Assembly: GCF_004343705.1 (NCBI RefSeq)
Contig: NZ_SKFH01000004.1
Span: 1-64,000 of the forward strand
Length of the DNA: 64,000 bases
From: Flaviaesturariibacter aridisoli
GTDB taxonomy: Bacteria; Bacteroidota; Bacteroidia; Chitinophagales; Chitinophagaceae
Reading direction: 5' to 3'
Both the position numbers and the translations under genes were made by a program. Below are positions 15,166 to 23,365 of the stretch, in pieces. Below the pieces are notes generated by a model. That model was not told where the DNA came from and ran no database searches. It worked only from the letters and a program-made list of their open reading frames with translations. Numbering within the stretch: the stretch's first letter is position 1; each line of letters begins with the position of its first letter.

Positions 15166-16578
15166 TTAAACGATCGTTCCTAAAAGCGTGGCCTGGGTAC
15201 ATTCCTGCACCCGCACGTTTACATAATCTCCGGGCTTCAGATCGTGCGCACCTTTCGGGAACACGATCACTTTATTCTGCGAGCTGCGGCCCATCCAGTC
15301 GCTTTCGGAGCGCTTGGACGTAGCCTCGATCAATACTTTAAAGGTGGCGCCGAGGTCGCGCTGGTTGCTTTCCAGCGAGAGGCGGTTTTGCACGGCAACG
15401 ATTTCCGCGAGGCGGCGTTTTTTGACGTCTTCCAGGATGTCGTCGGTATAGCGCCGTTGGGCCAGCGTGCCGGGGCGCTCGCTGTAAAAGAACATATAGC
15501 TCATTTCGTAGCGGGCGAATTCCATCATCGACAGCGTGTCCTGGTGGTCTTCCTCGGTCTCGGTGCAGAAGCCCGCGATGACGTCGCTAGAAAGGGCGCA
15601 GTCGGGCATCAGTTCCTTGATGCGGGCCACCTTGGCGGCGTACCACTCGCGGGTGTAGGTGCGGTTCATCAGCTGCAGCACACGCGTGGAGCCGCTTTGC
15701 AGGGGCAGGTGGATGTATTTGCAGATGTTCTCATATTTCGCCATCGTGTGCAGCACGTCGTCGGTAATATCTTTCGGATGCGAGGTGGAAAAGCGCACGC
15801 GCAGCCCGGGCGAGATGAGCGCCACCTGCTCCAGGAGCGCGGCGAAGGTTACCGGGGCGGCGTCGTCGGCCACGTAATGATAGGAGTCTACGTTCTGGCC
15901 CAGCAGCGTCACCTCGCGGTAGCCGCCCTCGAAGAGCGAGCGGCATTCGGCCAGGATGGAAACGTGATCGCGGCTGCGCTCGCGGCCGCGGGTGAAGGGC
16001 ACGACGCAGAAGGAGCACATATTGTTGCAGCCCCGCATGATCGATACGAAGGCGGTGATGCCGTTGGAGTTGAGGCGCACCGGCGCAATGTCGGCGTAGG
16101 TTTCCTCGCGGCTCAGGAGCACGTTAACGCCCTTCTGGCCAGCATCGGCGTCGGAAATGAGCTGGGGCAGGGTGCGGTAAGCGTCGGGACCCACCACGAG
16201 GTCCACCAGCTTTTCCTCCTCGATGAATTTAGCCTTGAGGCGCTCGGCCATGCAGCCCAGCACGCCCACGAGCATGGAAGGGCGCCGGCGCTTCAGCTTC
16301 CGGAATTCGGTAAGGCGTTTGCGCACCGTTTGCTCGGCTTTTTCACGGATGGAGCAGGTGTTGAGCAGGATCAGGTCGGCCTCTTCCCAGTTGCGGGTGG
16401 CGCCGAAGCCTTCCTCGGCCAGGATGGAAGCGACGATCTCGGAGTCGCTGAAGTTCATCTGGCAGCCATAGCTCTCGATATAAAAATGGCGCTTGGCGCC
16501 CACAGCTTCGACGGCCGAGGGGGCAAAAGCCTCGCCCTGGCGGGATTCGTCGATCACTTTCTCGGTCAATTCCAGCAT
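15166..16578 (-). CDS. miaB: tRNA-2-methylthio-N6-dimethylallyladenosine synthase MiaB
   Basis: 470 residues. The N-terminal UPF0004 domain has cysteines C39, C75 and C109 for one [4Fe-4S] cluster. The radical SAM domain has C-x3-C-x2-C in CNNMCSFC (C184, C188, C191) for the second. A TRAM domain lies at about 400-470 ([15 protein letters not shown]). The enzyme adds a methylthio group to i6A at position 37 of tRNAs reading codons that begin with U. A TATCTTTG promoter box lies 19 nt upstream, so miaB heads the operon with the sigma-54 activator. Confidence 0.95.
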   Translation of the reverse strand: MLELTEKVIDESRQGEAFAPSAVEAVGAKRHFYIESYGCQMNFSDSEIVASILAEEGFGATRNWEEADLILLNTCSIREKAEQTVRKRLTEFRKLKRRRPSMLVGVLGCMAERLKAKFIEEEKLVDLVVGPDAYRTLPQLISDADAGQKGVNVLLSREETYADIAPVRLNSNGITAFVSIMRGCNNMCSFCVVPFTRGRERSRDHVSILAECRSLFEGGYREVTLLGQNVDSYHYVADDAAPVTFAALLEQVALISPGLRVRFSTSHPKDITDDVLHTMAKYENICKYIHLPLQSGSTRVLQLMNRTYTREWYAAKVARIKELMPDCALSSDVIAGFCTETEEDHQDTLSMMEFARYEMSYMFFYSERPGTLAQRRYTDDILEDVKKRRLAEIVAVQNRLSLESNQRDLGATFKVLIEATSKRSESDWMGRSSQNKVIVFPKGAHDLKPGDYVNVRVQECTQATLLGTIV

Positions 16579-16597
16579 AACAGCAAAAAATAGGAAG

Positions 16598-16605
16598 CAA
16601 AGATA
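16598..16605 (-). promoter_or_regulatory. -7 box (TATCTTTG) for the miaB operon
   Basis: Exact match to TAnnTTTG on the minus strand, 19 nt before the miaB ATG. Confidence 0.55.
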
Positions 16606-16749
16606 ACGCTTACTTCGAAAATAGTGACAAAGTGGCAGATAATTAGGGTGGCGCTGTACGTTTTTGCCGAAGTGGGGAGTAGGAATTCAAAAAATGGCTA
16701 AAAATGGCCGTCAGTGGGAAAATTCACCCAAAACCAACGTAGCCGTCAG

Positions 16750-16974
16750 TGGCGGCATGCTTTCCAACGCGTTTTCAGCCTTCCTGCGCTTGGCGCGGAC
16801 CTTTCCAACGCATCAGAAACCGTCGCGTCGCTGGCGCGAAGCTTTCCAACCCGTCAAAAACCCTCCCGCCAATGGCGCGAAGGCTTAAAACGTGTCAGAT
16901 TTTCCCACGCCAACGGCGCGGGACGGTACCATACTCCTGAAATGACGGCTCCGCTGGCGCGGAAGCGAAATGCA
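16750..16974. repeat. Diverged 41-bp tandem repeat array, six units
   Basis: The core TGGCGCG or a close variant starts at 16750, 16791, 16832, 16873, 16914 and 16955, always exactly 41 bp apart. Most units continue with CTTTCCAAC, then a GTCA-like tetranucleotide. Units are diverged (roughly 60-80% alike by eye). The period is not a multiple of 3, so the array is not coding. It fills most of the 396-bp spacer upstream of miaB. Confidence 0.75.
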
Positions 16975-17487
16975 TTATTGGTTACTCAGCGCAAAGCGCC
17001 CGGCGATCCAGCTTTCCTTCACCGGGACGATCCAGTTCGCTTCCAGTTCGGCTTTGCTGGCTACGGTGTTGTTGAAATAGAGGGTGTCAGGGCCGACGAG
17101 TCCGGCGGTAAGCGCCGGCTGCAGTTGCGACAGGGGGATGGTCTGAATCTTTTCCTTCACGAAAAAGGCCAGGTGGGTGCGGTTGAAGAAGTCGACGTTG
17201 AATTTTTCCCCTGCCTGCTTCACGAACCGCACGGAGGAATCGGTGCTGCAACCCGATACGCCGGCGGCGGTCTCATCGGCCATCAGCACGAGAAACTGTC
17301 CGAAGAGCAAGGTGCCCCAGCATTTCACTTTGGCGCCATGCGAGCGCCACTCGGCGAGAAAGGCCTCCAGCATCGGCTCCAGCTCCAGGGCTTCCGACAG
17401 GAACAGCAGGCGGTTGCTCTGGTAGATCCAAACGCGGCTTTCGGGAGCGAAATCTTCGGGCAGGTGCTGGTGAAAATCGAGATTCAT
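16975..17487 (-). CDS. Conserved Bacteroidota protein of unknown function
   Basis: 170 residues starting MNLDFHQHLPEDFAPESRVWIYQSNRLL cut here to its opening: MNLDFHQHLPEDFAPESRVW. This family is often labelled 'ABC transporter ATPase' in Bacteroidota, but no Walker A or ABC signature is present, so that label is not supported. No signal peptide or membrane span. The start is supported by a TAACTTTG box ending 4 nt before the ATG, which predicts a leaderless message. It lies on the same strand as the Fe-S gene at 17645, but a 125-bp inverted-repeat element and its own promoter separate them. Confidence 0.75.
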   Translation of the reverse strand: MNLDFHQHLPEDFAPESRVWIYQSNRLLFLSEALELEPMLEAFLAEWRSHGAKVKCWGTLLFGQFLVLMADETAAGVSGCSTDSSVRFVKQAGEKFNVDFFNRTHLAFFVKEKIQTIPLSQLQPALTAGLVGPDTLYFNNTVASKAELEANWIVPVKESWIAGRFALSNQ

Positions 17488-17491
17488 GGCG

Positions 17492-17499
17492 CAAAGTTA
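17492..17499 (-). promoter_or_regulatory. -7 box (TAACTTTG), 4 nt before the start codon
   Basis: Minus strand TAACTTTG, then CGCC, then ATG. One of five genes in the window with this exact spacing. Confidence 0.6.
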
Positions 17500-17512
17500 G
17501 GAAGTCGGAACA

Positions 17513-17637
17513 AGAGAAAGAACGCAGATCCCGCAAGCGGGACACGCGGATTTAATAAGATTGGTTATGATTTGCTGACGCACGCAAGTATATCCGCGCT
17601 CATCGTAAAAAATCATAAAAATCTGCGTTCCTTCTCT
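17513..17637. repeat. 125-bp element with 17-bp terminal inverted repeats
   Basis: AGAGAAAGAACGCAGAT (17513-17529) and the complement of ATCTGCGTTCCTTCTCT (17621-17637) match at 16 of 17 positions. Interior segments also pair (CGCGGAT with ATCCGCG; CCGCAAGCGG is itself a small palindrome). It resembles the ATCTGCG-type REP/MITE hairpins found between Bacteroidota genes. It starts 26 bp upstream of one gene and ends 8 bp from the stop of the next. Confidence 0.65.
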
Positions 17638-17644
17638 CTTTTCC

Positions 17645-18421
17645 TCAGGCCATTGAGCGCACGACGAGTTCGGCCACATCGAGCACCTGCACGGATTCTT
17701 CCTTTTCGGCGTTCTTGACGCCGTCGGTGAGCATGGTATTGCAGAAGGGGCAGGCAGCGGCTACGATGGAGGCGCCGGTGTCGATGGCTTCGGTCGAGCG
17801 TTCGAGGTTGATCCGGATGTCGCCCTTTTCTTCCTCCTTGAACATTTGGGCACCGCCGGCACCGCAACAGAGACCGTTCTTGCGGCAGCGCTTCATCTCC
17901 ACCAGTTCGGCGTCGAGGGCTTCGAGCACCTGGCGCGGGGCTTCATAGATATCGTTGCCGCGGCCGAGGTAGCAGGAGTCGTGGTAGGTGATCTTTCGGC
18001 CCTTGAACGACTCACCTTCTTTCATGCGGATTTTTCCCGCCTGAATGAGTTCGTTGAGGTAGGTGGTATGGTGCACCACTTCGTAGGTGCCGCCGAGCAC
18101 GGGGTATTCGTTCTTGAAAATGTTGAAGCAGTGCGGGCAGGTGGTCACGATCCGCTTGATGCCGTAGTTGTTCAGCGTCTGGATGTTCTGGTAGGCCATC
18201 ATCTGGAACAGGAACTCGTTGCCGGCGCGGCGGGCCGGGTCGCCGGTGCACAGCTCCTCGGGACCCAGGATGGCAAAGGAAACTCCCACCTTGTGCAGGA
18301 TGGTGGCGAAGGCTTTCGTGATCTTTTGCGCGCGCTGGTCGAAGGAGCCGGCGCAACCCACCCAAAACAAAACTTCGGGGCTTTCGCCCGCCGCCATCAA
18401 TTCAGCCATCGTCCGTACCAT
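17645..18421 (-). CDS. (Fe-S)-binding protein, heterodisulfide-reductase B / GlcF-like
   Basis: 258 residues with two cysteine-rich CCG domains. The first includes CPHCFNIFKNEYP and HDSCYLGR; the second KNGLCCGAGGAQ and CPFCNTML. Such domains bind a non-cubane [4Fe-4S] cluster in heterodisulfide reductase subunit B, GlcF and LutA. An early VGCAGSFDQRAQK is typical of the Bacteroidota branch. The likely partner is the membrane Fe-S protein at 21978-23321 on the same strand, now 3.5 kb away. Together they would carry electrons between the membrane and an unknown cytoplasmic donor. Start at MVRTMAELM chosen; ATG at 18409 is an alternative. Confidence 0.85.
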   Translation of the reverse strand: MVRTMAELMAAGESPEVLFWVGCAGSFDQRAQKITKAFATILHKVGVSFAILGPEELCTGDPARRAGNEFLFQMMAYQNIQTLNNYGIKRIVTTCPHCFNIFKNEYPVLGGTYEVVHHTTYLNELIQAGKIRMKEGESFKGRKITYHDSCYLGRGNDIYEAPRQVLEALDAELVEMKRCRKNGLCCGAGGAQMFKEEEKGDIRINLERSTEAIDTGASIVAAACPFCNTMLTDGVKNAEKEESVQVLDVAELVVRSMA

Positions 18422-18508
18422 AGAGAAAAGGTTTGATGTAGGATGTCGGATAGCTGATTTGCAGGCACACCGAAATCATACGTGGTGCCAAAAATAAGAG
18501 GTTTATCA

Positions 18509-18632
18509 GTCTATTGGTCTATTTGCCCATTAGTAAAGCAAACCTGGAAAAATTGCTCGCTCAAAAAAACAGGTGGTGCAGAACCCGCTTACCAATAAAC
18601 TAATCAACCAATAAACCAATTACCCACCAACG
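18509..18632. repeat. Low-complexity inverted-repeat spacer (TCTATTGG / CCAATAAA type)
   Basis: AGTCTATTGGTCTATT (18511-18526) and, about 60 bp later, CCAATAAACTAATCAACC form imperfect inverted repeats. A similar pair precedes purM at 50946-51063. Confidence 0.35.
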
Positions 18633-18635
18633 GGC

Positions 18636-18643
18636 TACATTTG
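18636..18643 (+). promoter_or_regulatory. -7 box (TACATTTG) for the ATP-grasp gene
   Basis: Exact TAnnTTTG match ending 11 nt before the ATG at 18655; predicts a very short leader. Confidence 0.5.
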
Positions 18644-18654
18644 CCCACCGTATC

Positions 18655-19695
18655 ATGAGTAAGTTCCTCGCACGCCTCCGCAACTGGGAGCAATGGCCGT
18701 TCTGGCTCCGCTACCTCAACATCACCCCGATGTGGCTGTGGTATGGCATCCGGGGCGGATCGCCCTGGTTCTTTACGCCGTCCAATCCCACGCTCACGTT
18801 TGGCGGCTTCGAAGGCGAAAGCAAACGCGAGATGTACGAGCAGCTGCCGCCCGGCTCGTTTCCCGACACGATCTACATCGCACCCGGCACCCCTTTTGCC
18901 GACGTGGAGCGCCAGGTAGCGGACAGTCCCATCCGGCTACCGTTCATCGTGAAACCCGACGTGGGCATGGCGGGTATCCTGTTCCGAAAGATCTTCTCCA
19001 TGGAAGAACTGCAGGCCTACCACGAAAAGATGCCGGTAGAGTACGTGGTGCAGGCGCTGGTGCCTTACCCCGTGGAATTCAGCATCTTTTACTATCGTTA
19101 TCCCGGGCAGGAGCGGGGCACCATCACGGGCTTTTTGCAGAAAGAACCCATGAGCGTTACCGGCGACGGCCGCTCTACGCTACTGGAACTGATCGGGCGG
19201 CATCCCAATGCGCAATTCCGGGTGGAGGAGATGAAGCAAAAGCACGACGTGAAGCAGGTGCTGGCGCAAGGGGAGAAGCTGTTCCTGACCTACGCCGCCA
19301 ACCTCAACCGCGGTGGTGTGTTCATCAACCTGCACCGTGAGATCGACGAGCCGCTGCACCGCCTCATGGACGGCCTCAACCTGTATTCAAAAGAATTTTA
19401 CTACGGGCGCTACGACCTGAAGGCCGCTTCGCTGGACGACCTCCGCGCGGGCCGCAACTTCCTGCTGCTCGAATACAACGGGAGCGGTGCCGAGCCCAAC
19501 CACGTGTACCAGCAGGGTATGACCCTGCGCGCGGCCCACGCCGAGATCCTGCGGCACTGGAAAGTGCTGTACGAGATCTCGAAGATCAACCGCCGCCGCG
19601 GCATTGCCGCATGGCCGCTGATGAAGGGCTGGCGCTTCCTGCAGGGCGCCAGGGTCCATTTCAAATTACTGAAGCAGTTGGACGAACAGATCTAA
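18655..19695 (+). CDS. ATP-grasp fold protein (D-Ala-D-Ala ligase-like)
   Basis: 346 residues. The pattern LPFIVKPDVGMAGILFRKI (about 98-116) is the ATP-grasp lysine strand and glycine loop. VEYVVQALVPYPVEFSIFYY matches the second half of the nucleotide site, and RYDLKAASLDDL followed by FLLLEYNGSGAEPNH is the metal-binding D/E/N set. Family members ligate a carboxylate to an amine using ATP; the substrates here are unknown. No signal peptide. It heads a rightward block with a LysE-type exporter 18 bp downstream, which could export an amino-acid-like product, but this is only suggestive. Confidence 0.8.
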   Translation: MSKFLARLRNWEQWPFWLRYLNITPMWLWYGIRGGSPWFFTPSNPTLTFGGFEGESKREMYEQLPPGSFPDTIYIAPGTPFADVERQVADSPIRLPFIVKPDVGMAGILFRKIFSMEELQAYHEKMPVEYVVQALVPYPVEFSIFYYRYPGQERGTITGFLQKEPMSVTGDGRSTLLELIGRHPNAQFRVEEMKQKHDVKQVLAQGEKLFLTYAANLNRGGVFINLHREIDEPLHRLMDGLNLYSKEFYYGRYDLKAASLDDLRAGRNFLLLEYNGSGAEPNHVYQQGMTLRAAHAEILRHWKVLYEISKINRRRGIAAWPLMKGWRFLQGARVHFKLLKQLDEQI

Positions 19696-19713
19696 CCCTT
19701 ATTTTCGGCCCCG

Positions 19714-20433
19714 ATGCATCAATTGCTCCGCATATTCCTCACCGGGATGTTCATCTCCTTCCTGGGATCGCTGCCGCTGGGTACGCTCAACGTGGCTGCG
19801 ATGCAGATCGCCATTTACAAAAGCATTGCCGCCGGCCTTTGGTTCTCTTCCGGCTCGCTGACCGTGGAAGTGATCTACGTGCGGCTGTCGCTGGTAGCGA
19901 TGGACTGGGTGCGCAAGCAAAAGCGTCTTTTCCAGATCCTCGAATATGTAACGCTGGCCATCATTGTGCTGCTGGCCGTATCGAGCTTCTGGGCGGCCGC
20001 CCACGCGAAGGCAAGCGAAGTGCCGGTGGAGCCGCTCTACCTGCGCAGCCCCCTGCACCCGTACCTGCTGGGCCTTGTGATGAGCGCCGTTAACCCGGTG
20101 CAGATCCCTTTCTGGTTTGGCTGGAGCACCGTGCTGTTTACCAAGAAGATCCTGCTGCCGCGCAACGACCATTACAATACCTACATCACCGGGATCGCGC
20201 TGGGAACGCTGTTCGGCAACTTCGTGTTCGTGTTTGGCGGGCATGCCATCGCCGGCAAGATCAGCGGCAACCAGCACATCCTCAACTGGGTCATCGGGGG
20301 CATCTTTACACTTACAGCCCTCATACAGGTGTACAAGATGTACCGCAACCGCGGCGCCGTGCACCGCCTCGAGCACCCCGAAGAACAAACGAAACCTTTC
20401 GAAGACGAGATCGACCAGATTCAACAAACGTAA
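19714..20433 (+). CDS. LysE-family amino-acid exporter-like membrane protein
   Basis: 239 residues with about six membrane segments. The opening FISFLGSLPLGTLNVAAMQI is the LysE/RhtB N-terminal signature (G-x-x-P-G-x-x), and the central PYLLGLVMSAVNPVQIPFW corresponds to the second conserved NP segment. Family members export amino acids or related solutes by proton exchange. The C-terminal 30 residues are charged and probably cytoplasmic. It lies 18 bp after the ATP-grasp gene and 10 bp before a DinB gene, so the three likely form one operon. Substrate cannot be told. Confidence 0.85.
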   Translation: MHQLLRIFLTGMFISFLGSLPLGTLNVAAMQIAIYKSIAAGLWFSSGSLTVEVIYVRLSLVAMDWVRKQKRLFQILEYVTLAIIVLLAVSSFWAAAHAKASEVPVEPLYLRSPLHPYLLGLVMSAVNPVQIPFWFGWSTVLFTKKILLPRNDHYNTYITGIALGTLFGNFVFVFGGHAIAGKISGNQHILNWVIGGIFTLTALIQVYKMYRNRGAVHRLEHPEEQTKPFEDEIDQIQQT

Positions 20434-20443
20434 ACCACCTTAT

Positions 20444-20938
20444 ATGATCAATCAGACCTTACTGCCCGAACTGAAGCAGGAAGCTGCCAACACGAAGAAA
20501 ATGCTGGAGCGCATGCCGGCCGATAAGTGGGACTGGAAACCGCACGGCAAATCCTTTTCGCTGGGCAAGCTTGCCAACCACGTAGCCGACCTCCTCAACT
20601 GGACGGCCTTCACCATCGGCAGCGACGGTATCGACTGGGCGGAGTTCAAGTACCAGCCCGAAGAAGCCACCGATGCCGCCGGTCTCGTGGCTATTGCCGA
20701 CAAGCACCTGCAGGCTTCGGTAAAGGCGCTGGAAGAAGCCAGCGACGAGCAACTGATGCAGCCCTGGACGATGCGCAGCGGCGATCAGGTGTTCTTCACC
20801 ATGCCGCGGATCGCGGTGATCCGCACGTTCGCCATGAACCACCTGATCCACCACCGGGCGCAGCTGTCCGTATATCTACGGCTGCTCGACATCCCGGTGC
20901 CGGGGATGTACGGTCCTACGGCCGACGAGGAGATGTAA
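20444..20938 (+). CDS. DinB-family protein
   Basis: 164 residues from the ATG at 20444 (MINQTLLPELKQEAANTKKM). A longer upstream frame only reads through the LysE gene. The four-helix DinB fold is shown by KLANHVADLLNW and MNHLIHHRAQLSVYLRLL, which supply the three His of the metal site. The family includes thiol transferases (bacillithiol, mycothiol) and damage-induced proteins; most Bacteroidota members are uncharacterised. The gene starts 10 bp after the LysE-type gene and ends at a strong terminator, closing that operon. A second DinB protein is at 61419. Confidence 0.85.
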   Translation: MINQTLLPELKQEAANTKKMLERMPADKWDWKPHGKSFSLGKLANHVADLLNWTAFTIGSDGIDWAEFKYQPEEATDAAGLVAIADKHLQASVKALEEASDEQLMQPWTMRSGDQVFFTMPRIAVIRTFAMNHLIHHRAQLSVYLRLLDIPVPGMYGPTADEEM

Positions 20939-20944
20939 CGAGCA

Positions 20945-20968
20945 AGCGCCCCCGGGCGCTTTTTTTTT
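20945..20968 (+). terminator. Terminator after the DinB gene
   Basis: AGCGCC (20945-20950) pairs with GGCGCT (20955-20960), followed by eight T's. Confidence 0.8.
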
Positions 20969-21046
20969 GGCGCTTCCCCGAAAACCGTATGGCAGAGCCC
21001 GGAAAAAACAGTATCCTTGTGTTTTACCAAAACCCAACTAACACTT

Positions 21047-21478
21047 ATGGAGCAACAACCCGCTTCGAATGCCTACAAGACGGTAGGCATCATCGGCCTC
21101 GTACTGGCCTCCCTCGCTTTCGTTTTCTCCTTTGTTCCCTGCCTGGGCATGTATGCCGTATGGCCCGGTGTCGCCGGCGTGATCCTTTCGATCATTTCGC
21201 TGTCGATGGCCGGCAAGGTGAATGCCGGTAAAGGCATTGCCATCACGGGTCTTTGCCTCGCCGTTGTCGGTACAGGTGTGGCCACCTGGCAGTTCTTTGC
21301 CCTGAAAAAAGGTATTGAAACCATCGACACAGCGATCAAAGCGGCTGCCGCCGACACCAGCAAATGGCAGGTGAAGATCGATGAGTCCGACACCTCGTTC
21401 TCCATCGACGCCAGCACCCAGCAAGCCATCGATTCGATGAACAACGCCGCACAGCCCGAACCCGCCGCTGCGCACTAA
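21047..21478 (+). CDS. DUF4190-like two-span membrane protein
   Basis: 143 residues from the ATG at 21047 (MEQQPASNAYKTVGIIGLVL). Two hydrophobic segments (about 13-32 and 65-85) with a short loop, in the layout of DUF4190: a first span rich in Gly/Leu, a PGVAGVILSIISL turn, then GKGIAITGLCLAVVG. The C-terminal 55 residues are polar, likely outside or inside the membrane as a tail (TSFSIDASTQQAIDSMN). Function unknown. Stop is 2 bp before the next gene, so the two are co-transcribed. A TATCCTTG near 21010 is a one-mismatch -7 box. Confidence 0.75.
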   Translation: MEQQPASNAYKTVGIIGLVLASLAFVFSFVPCLGMYAVWPGVAGVILSIISLSMAGKVNAGKGIAITGLCLAVVGTGVATWQFFALKKGIETIDTAIKAAAADTSKWQVKIDESDTSFSIDASTQQAIDSMNNAAQPEPAAAH

Positions 21479-21480
21479 AA

Positions 21481-21867
21481 ATGGATCGATACAGTTACCG
21501 ATTACTGAATCTGTTATTGGCCGGCATTACAGGAACTCTTTTCCTGTATGCCGGTTTTTTTTATAACAGCTCCGGCTCCGTGCGCTGTGTGTACCGGCGG
21601 GCGCTGGGCCGCGACTGCGTGACCTGTGGGATCACCCGTTCTTTCCACGCCTTTTTGACCGGGCACTGGCAGGAAGGGCTGGCGTTCAATTCGTTCGGGC
21701 TTCCGCTGTTCCTGTTTTTTGCGCTGCAGTTTGCAGCCCGTGTGTCGCTGTTTGTTGCCGCCCGCCGTTACGATGGCTACCCCGGCCCTTTGCCCCGCTG
21801 GGACGCAGCACTGTCGGCGACACTCTTCCTCGTGTTATTCTGGCCGCTGATCGCGGCGCAAGCCTGA
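21481..21867 (+). CDS. DUF2752 membrane protein
   Basis: 128 residues, three membrane segments. The family motif is present: CVTCGITRSFHAFLTG (C46, C49) followed by the Asn of LAFNSFGLPLF (N70), with an additional Cys36. DUF2752 proteins are small inner-membrane proteins of unknown role, common in Bacteroidota. The start lies 2 bp after the DUF4190-like stop. The transcript ends at the 14-bp stem terminator at 21894-21924. Confidence 0.85.
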   Translation: MDRYSYRLLNLLLAGITGTLFLYAGFFYNSSGSVRCVYRRALGRDCVTCGITRSFHAFLTGHWQEGLAFNSFGLPLFLFFALQFAARVSLFVAARRYDGYPGPLPRWDAALSATLFLVLFWPLIAAQA

Positions 21868-21893
21868 TCCGTGCGCACGTGTTGTCCGGAAAT

Positions 21894-21924
21894 AAAGAAA
21901 GGATGCCTTAGGCATCCTTTCTTT
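21894..21924. terminator. Perfect 14-bp stem terminator
   Basis: AAAGAAAGGATGCC pairs with GGCATCCTTTCTTT around TTA. The A/T-rich base can serve both strands, between convergent genes. Confidence 0.8.
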
Positions 21925-21940
21925 CGCTACAGGCGTCAGC

Positions 21941-21984
21941 GCTCACGCCTCACGCCTGACGCCTGACGCCTCACGCCTCACGCC
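21941..21984. repeat. 7-bp microsatellite (GCCTCAC/GCCTGAC)
   Basis: About six tandem units of GCCTSAC. The array runs into the 3' end of the Fe-S gene, so that its TGA stop (21980-21978, minus strand) is formed by a repeat unit. Confidence 0.7.
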
Positions 21985-23321
21985 CCCTGCTGCTCATTCA
22001 GCTCCAGCGCCCAGTTCGCACGGTCGTCGGGACTGAATTTCCAGGGCGCGAAGTTGTTCTCCACGTTGCTGTACATCGCGTTCCATTCGCCGGGCTGGTT
22101 GGATTCTTCCAGGGCGAGGTAGCGCTTCAGCTGGTTGATGATGTGGAGCGGGTCGATGAGTACGGGGCACACCTGCACGCAGGCCTGGCAGGAGGTGCAG
22201 GCCCAGAGTTCCTCGGTGCTGATGTAATCGTGGAGGAGGCTCTTGCCGTCGTCCTGGAACGTTCCGCCGTTCGCGGCCGTATGGGCGCCGATCTCTTCCA
22301 TGCGGTCGCGGGTATCCATCATGATCTTCCGCGGGGAAAGCAGCTTGCCGGTCTGGTTGGCGGGGCAGGCCTGCGTGCAGCGTCCGCACTCGGTGCAGGT
22401 ATAGGCGTCGAGCAGGTTCTTCCACGTAAGATCGGGCACATCCTTGGCGCCGAAACGCTTATGGCCTTCTTCGGCCGGGGCGTTGGCAGCGGCGCCGGGA
22501 TCCATGGCGTAGAGCACCTCGCGCTGGATCTCGGGCATGTTGACCATCTGCGCCTGCGGCTTCAGGCGGGCGAAATACGTGTTGGGAAAGGCCAGGATGA
22601 TGTGCAGGTGCTTGGAATAGGGGAGGTAGTTGAGAAACACGAAGATGCCTGCGATGTGCAGCCACCAGGCGCCGCGCTCGATGACCAGCAGCGTGCCGAC
22701 ACTCAGGTTCTGAAACAGCGGCGTGATGATGCCGGAGATCCAGAAGTTCGTCTGCACGTCGCGGTAGTGCCCGTATTGCTGCAGCTGCAGCGACTTGTCG
22801 GCCGCGTTCATGAGGAGGAACAGCGACATCAGCACGATCTCGAACGTGAGGATGTAGTTGGCGTCGCTGCGGGGCCAGCCGGCCAGTTCTTTCATGTTGA
22901 GGCGCTTCACGCGGACCACGTTGCGGCGGAGGAGGAACACGACGCAGGCTGCCAGTACCGAGAAGGCCAGGAATTCAAAGAAGTTGATGACGAAGCTGTA
23001 GAAGCCGCCGAGCCAGGGGGCAAACAGGCGGTGCGTGCCGAAGATGCCGTCGAGCACGATCTCGAGAATTTCTACGTTGATGATGACGAAGCCGGCGTAC
23101 ACGATGAAATGCAGGAAGGCCACCATCGGCTTGTCGAACATCCGCTTTTGCCCGAAGGCCAGCAGCAGCATATTGCGCCAGCGGGCGCCGGGGTTGTCTT
23201 TGAGGTCTTCCTCGCGACCCAGGTTGATGTTCCGCCGGATCGTCGTTACCTTTCGGGCGAAGATCCAAACGGCTGCGGCGGCGAGAAGCACGAACAAGAG
23301 TTGCTGGAAAAGCTGCACCAT
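21978..23321 (-). CDS. Membrane (Fe-S)-binding protein, heterodisulfide-reductase C/E-like
   Basis: 447 residues. The N-terminal half has about five membrane segments (3-22, 68-90, 107-131, 157-172, 220-235) like a NarI/HdrE-type quinone-reactive subunit. The C-terminal half has two ferredoxin clusters: CTECGRCTQACPAN (C309, C312, C315, C319) and CTSCQACVQVCP (C375, C378, C381, C385). It probably passes electrons between the quinone pool and the CCG protein at 17645. The pair is usually adjacent in related genomes, but here five rightward genes lie between. The stop codon lies in a 7-bp microsatellite, so the C-terminus may vary by slippage. Confidence 0.88.
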   Translation of the reverse strand: MVQLFQQLLFVLLAAAAVWIFARKVTTIRRNINLGREEDLKDNPGARWRNMLLLAFGQKRMFDKPMVAFLHFIVYAGFVIINVEILEIVLDGIFGTHRLFAPWLGGFYSFVINFFEFLAFSVLAACVVFLLRRNVVRVKRLNMKELAGWPRSDANYILTFEIVLMSLFLLMNAADKSLQLQQYGHYRDVQTNFWISGIITPLFQNLSVGTLLVIERGAWWLHIAGIFVFLNYLPYSKHLHIILAFPNTYFARLKPQAQMVNMPEIQREVLYAMDPGAAANAPAEEGHKRFGAKDVPDLTWKNLLDAYTCTECGRCTQACPANQTGKLLSPRKIMMDTRDRMEEIGAHTAANGGTFQDDGKSLLHDYISTEELWACTSCQACVQVCPVLIDPLHIINQLKRYLALEESNQPGEWNAMYSNVENNFAPWKFSPDDRANWALELNEQQGA

Positions 23322-23365
23322 CGGAGATTCTTTTTAAGCTAATTTAACCGCCGTAAAAGTAACAG

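Noticed and set aside
16975-17487. Label 'ABC transporter ATPase' for this conserved protein
   Set aside because: No Walker A, signature or Walker B motif is present in its 170 residues.
16664-17718. Plus-strand open frames through the 41-bp repeats and the 16975 gene
   Set aside because: They run antisense to a better gene, and the 41-bp period breaks any repeat-encoded protein frame.
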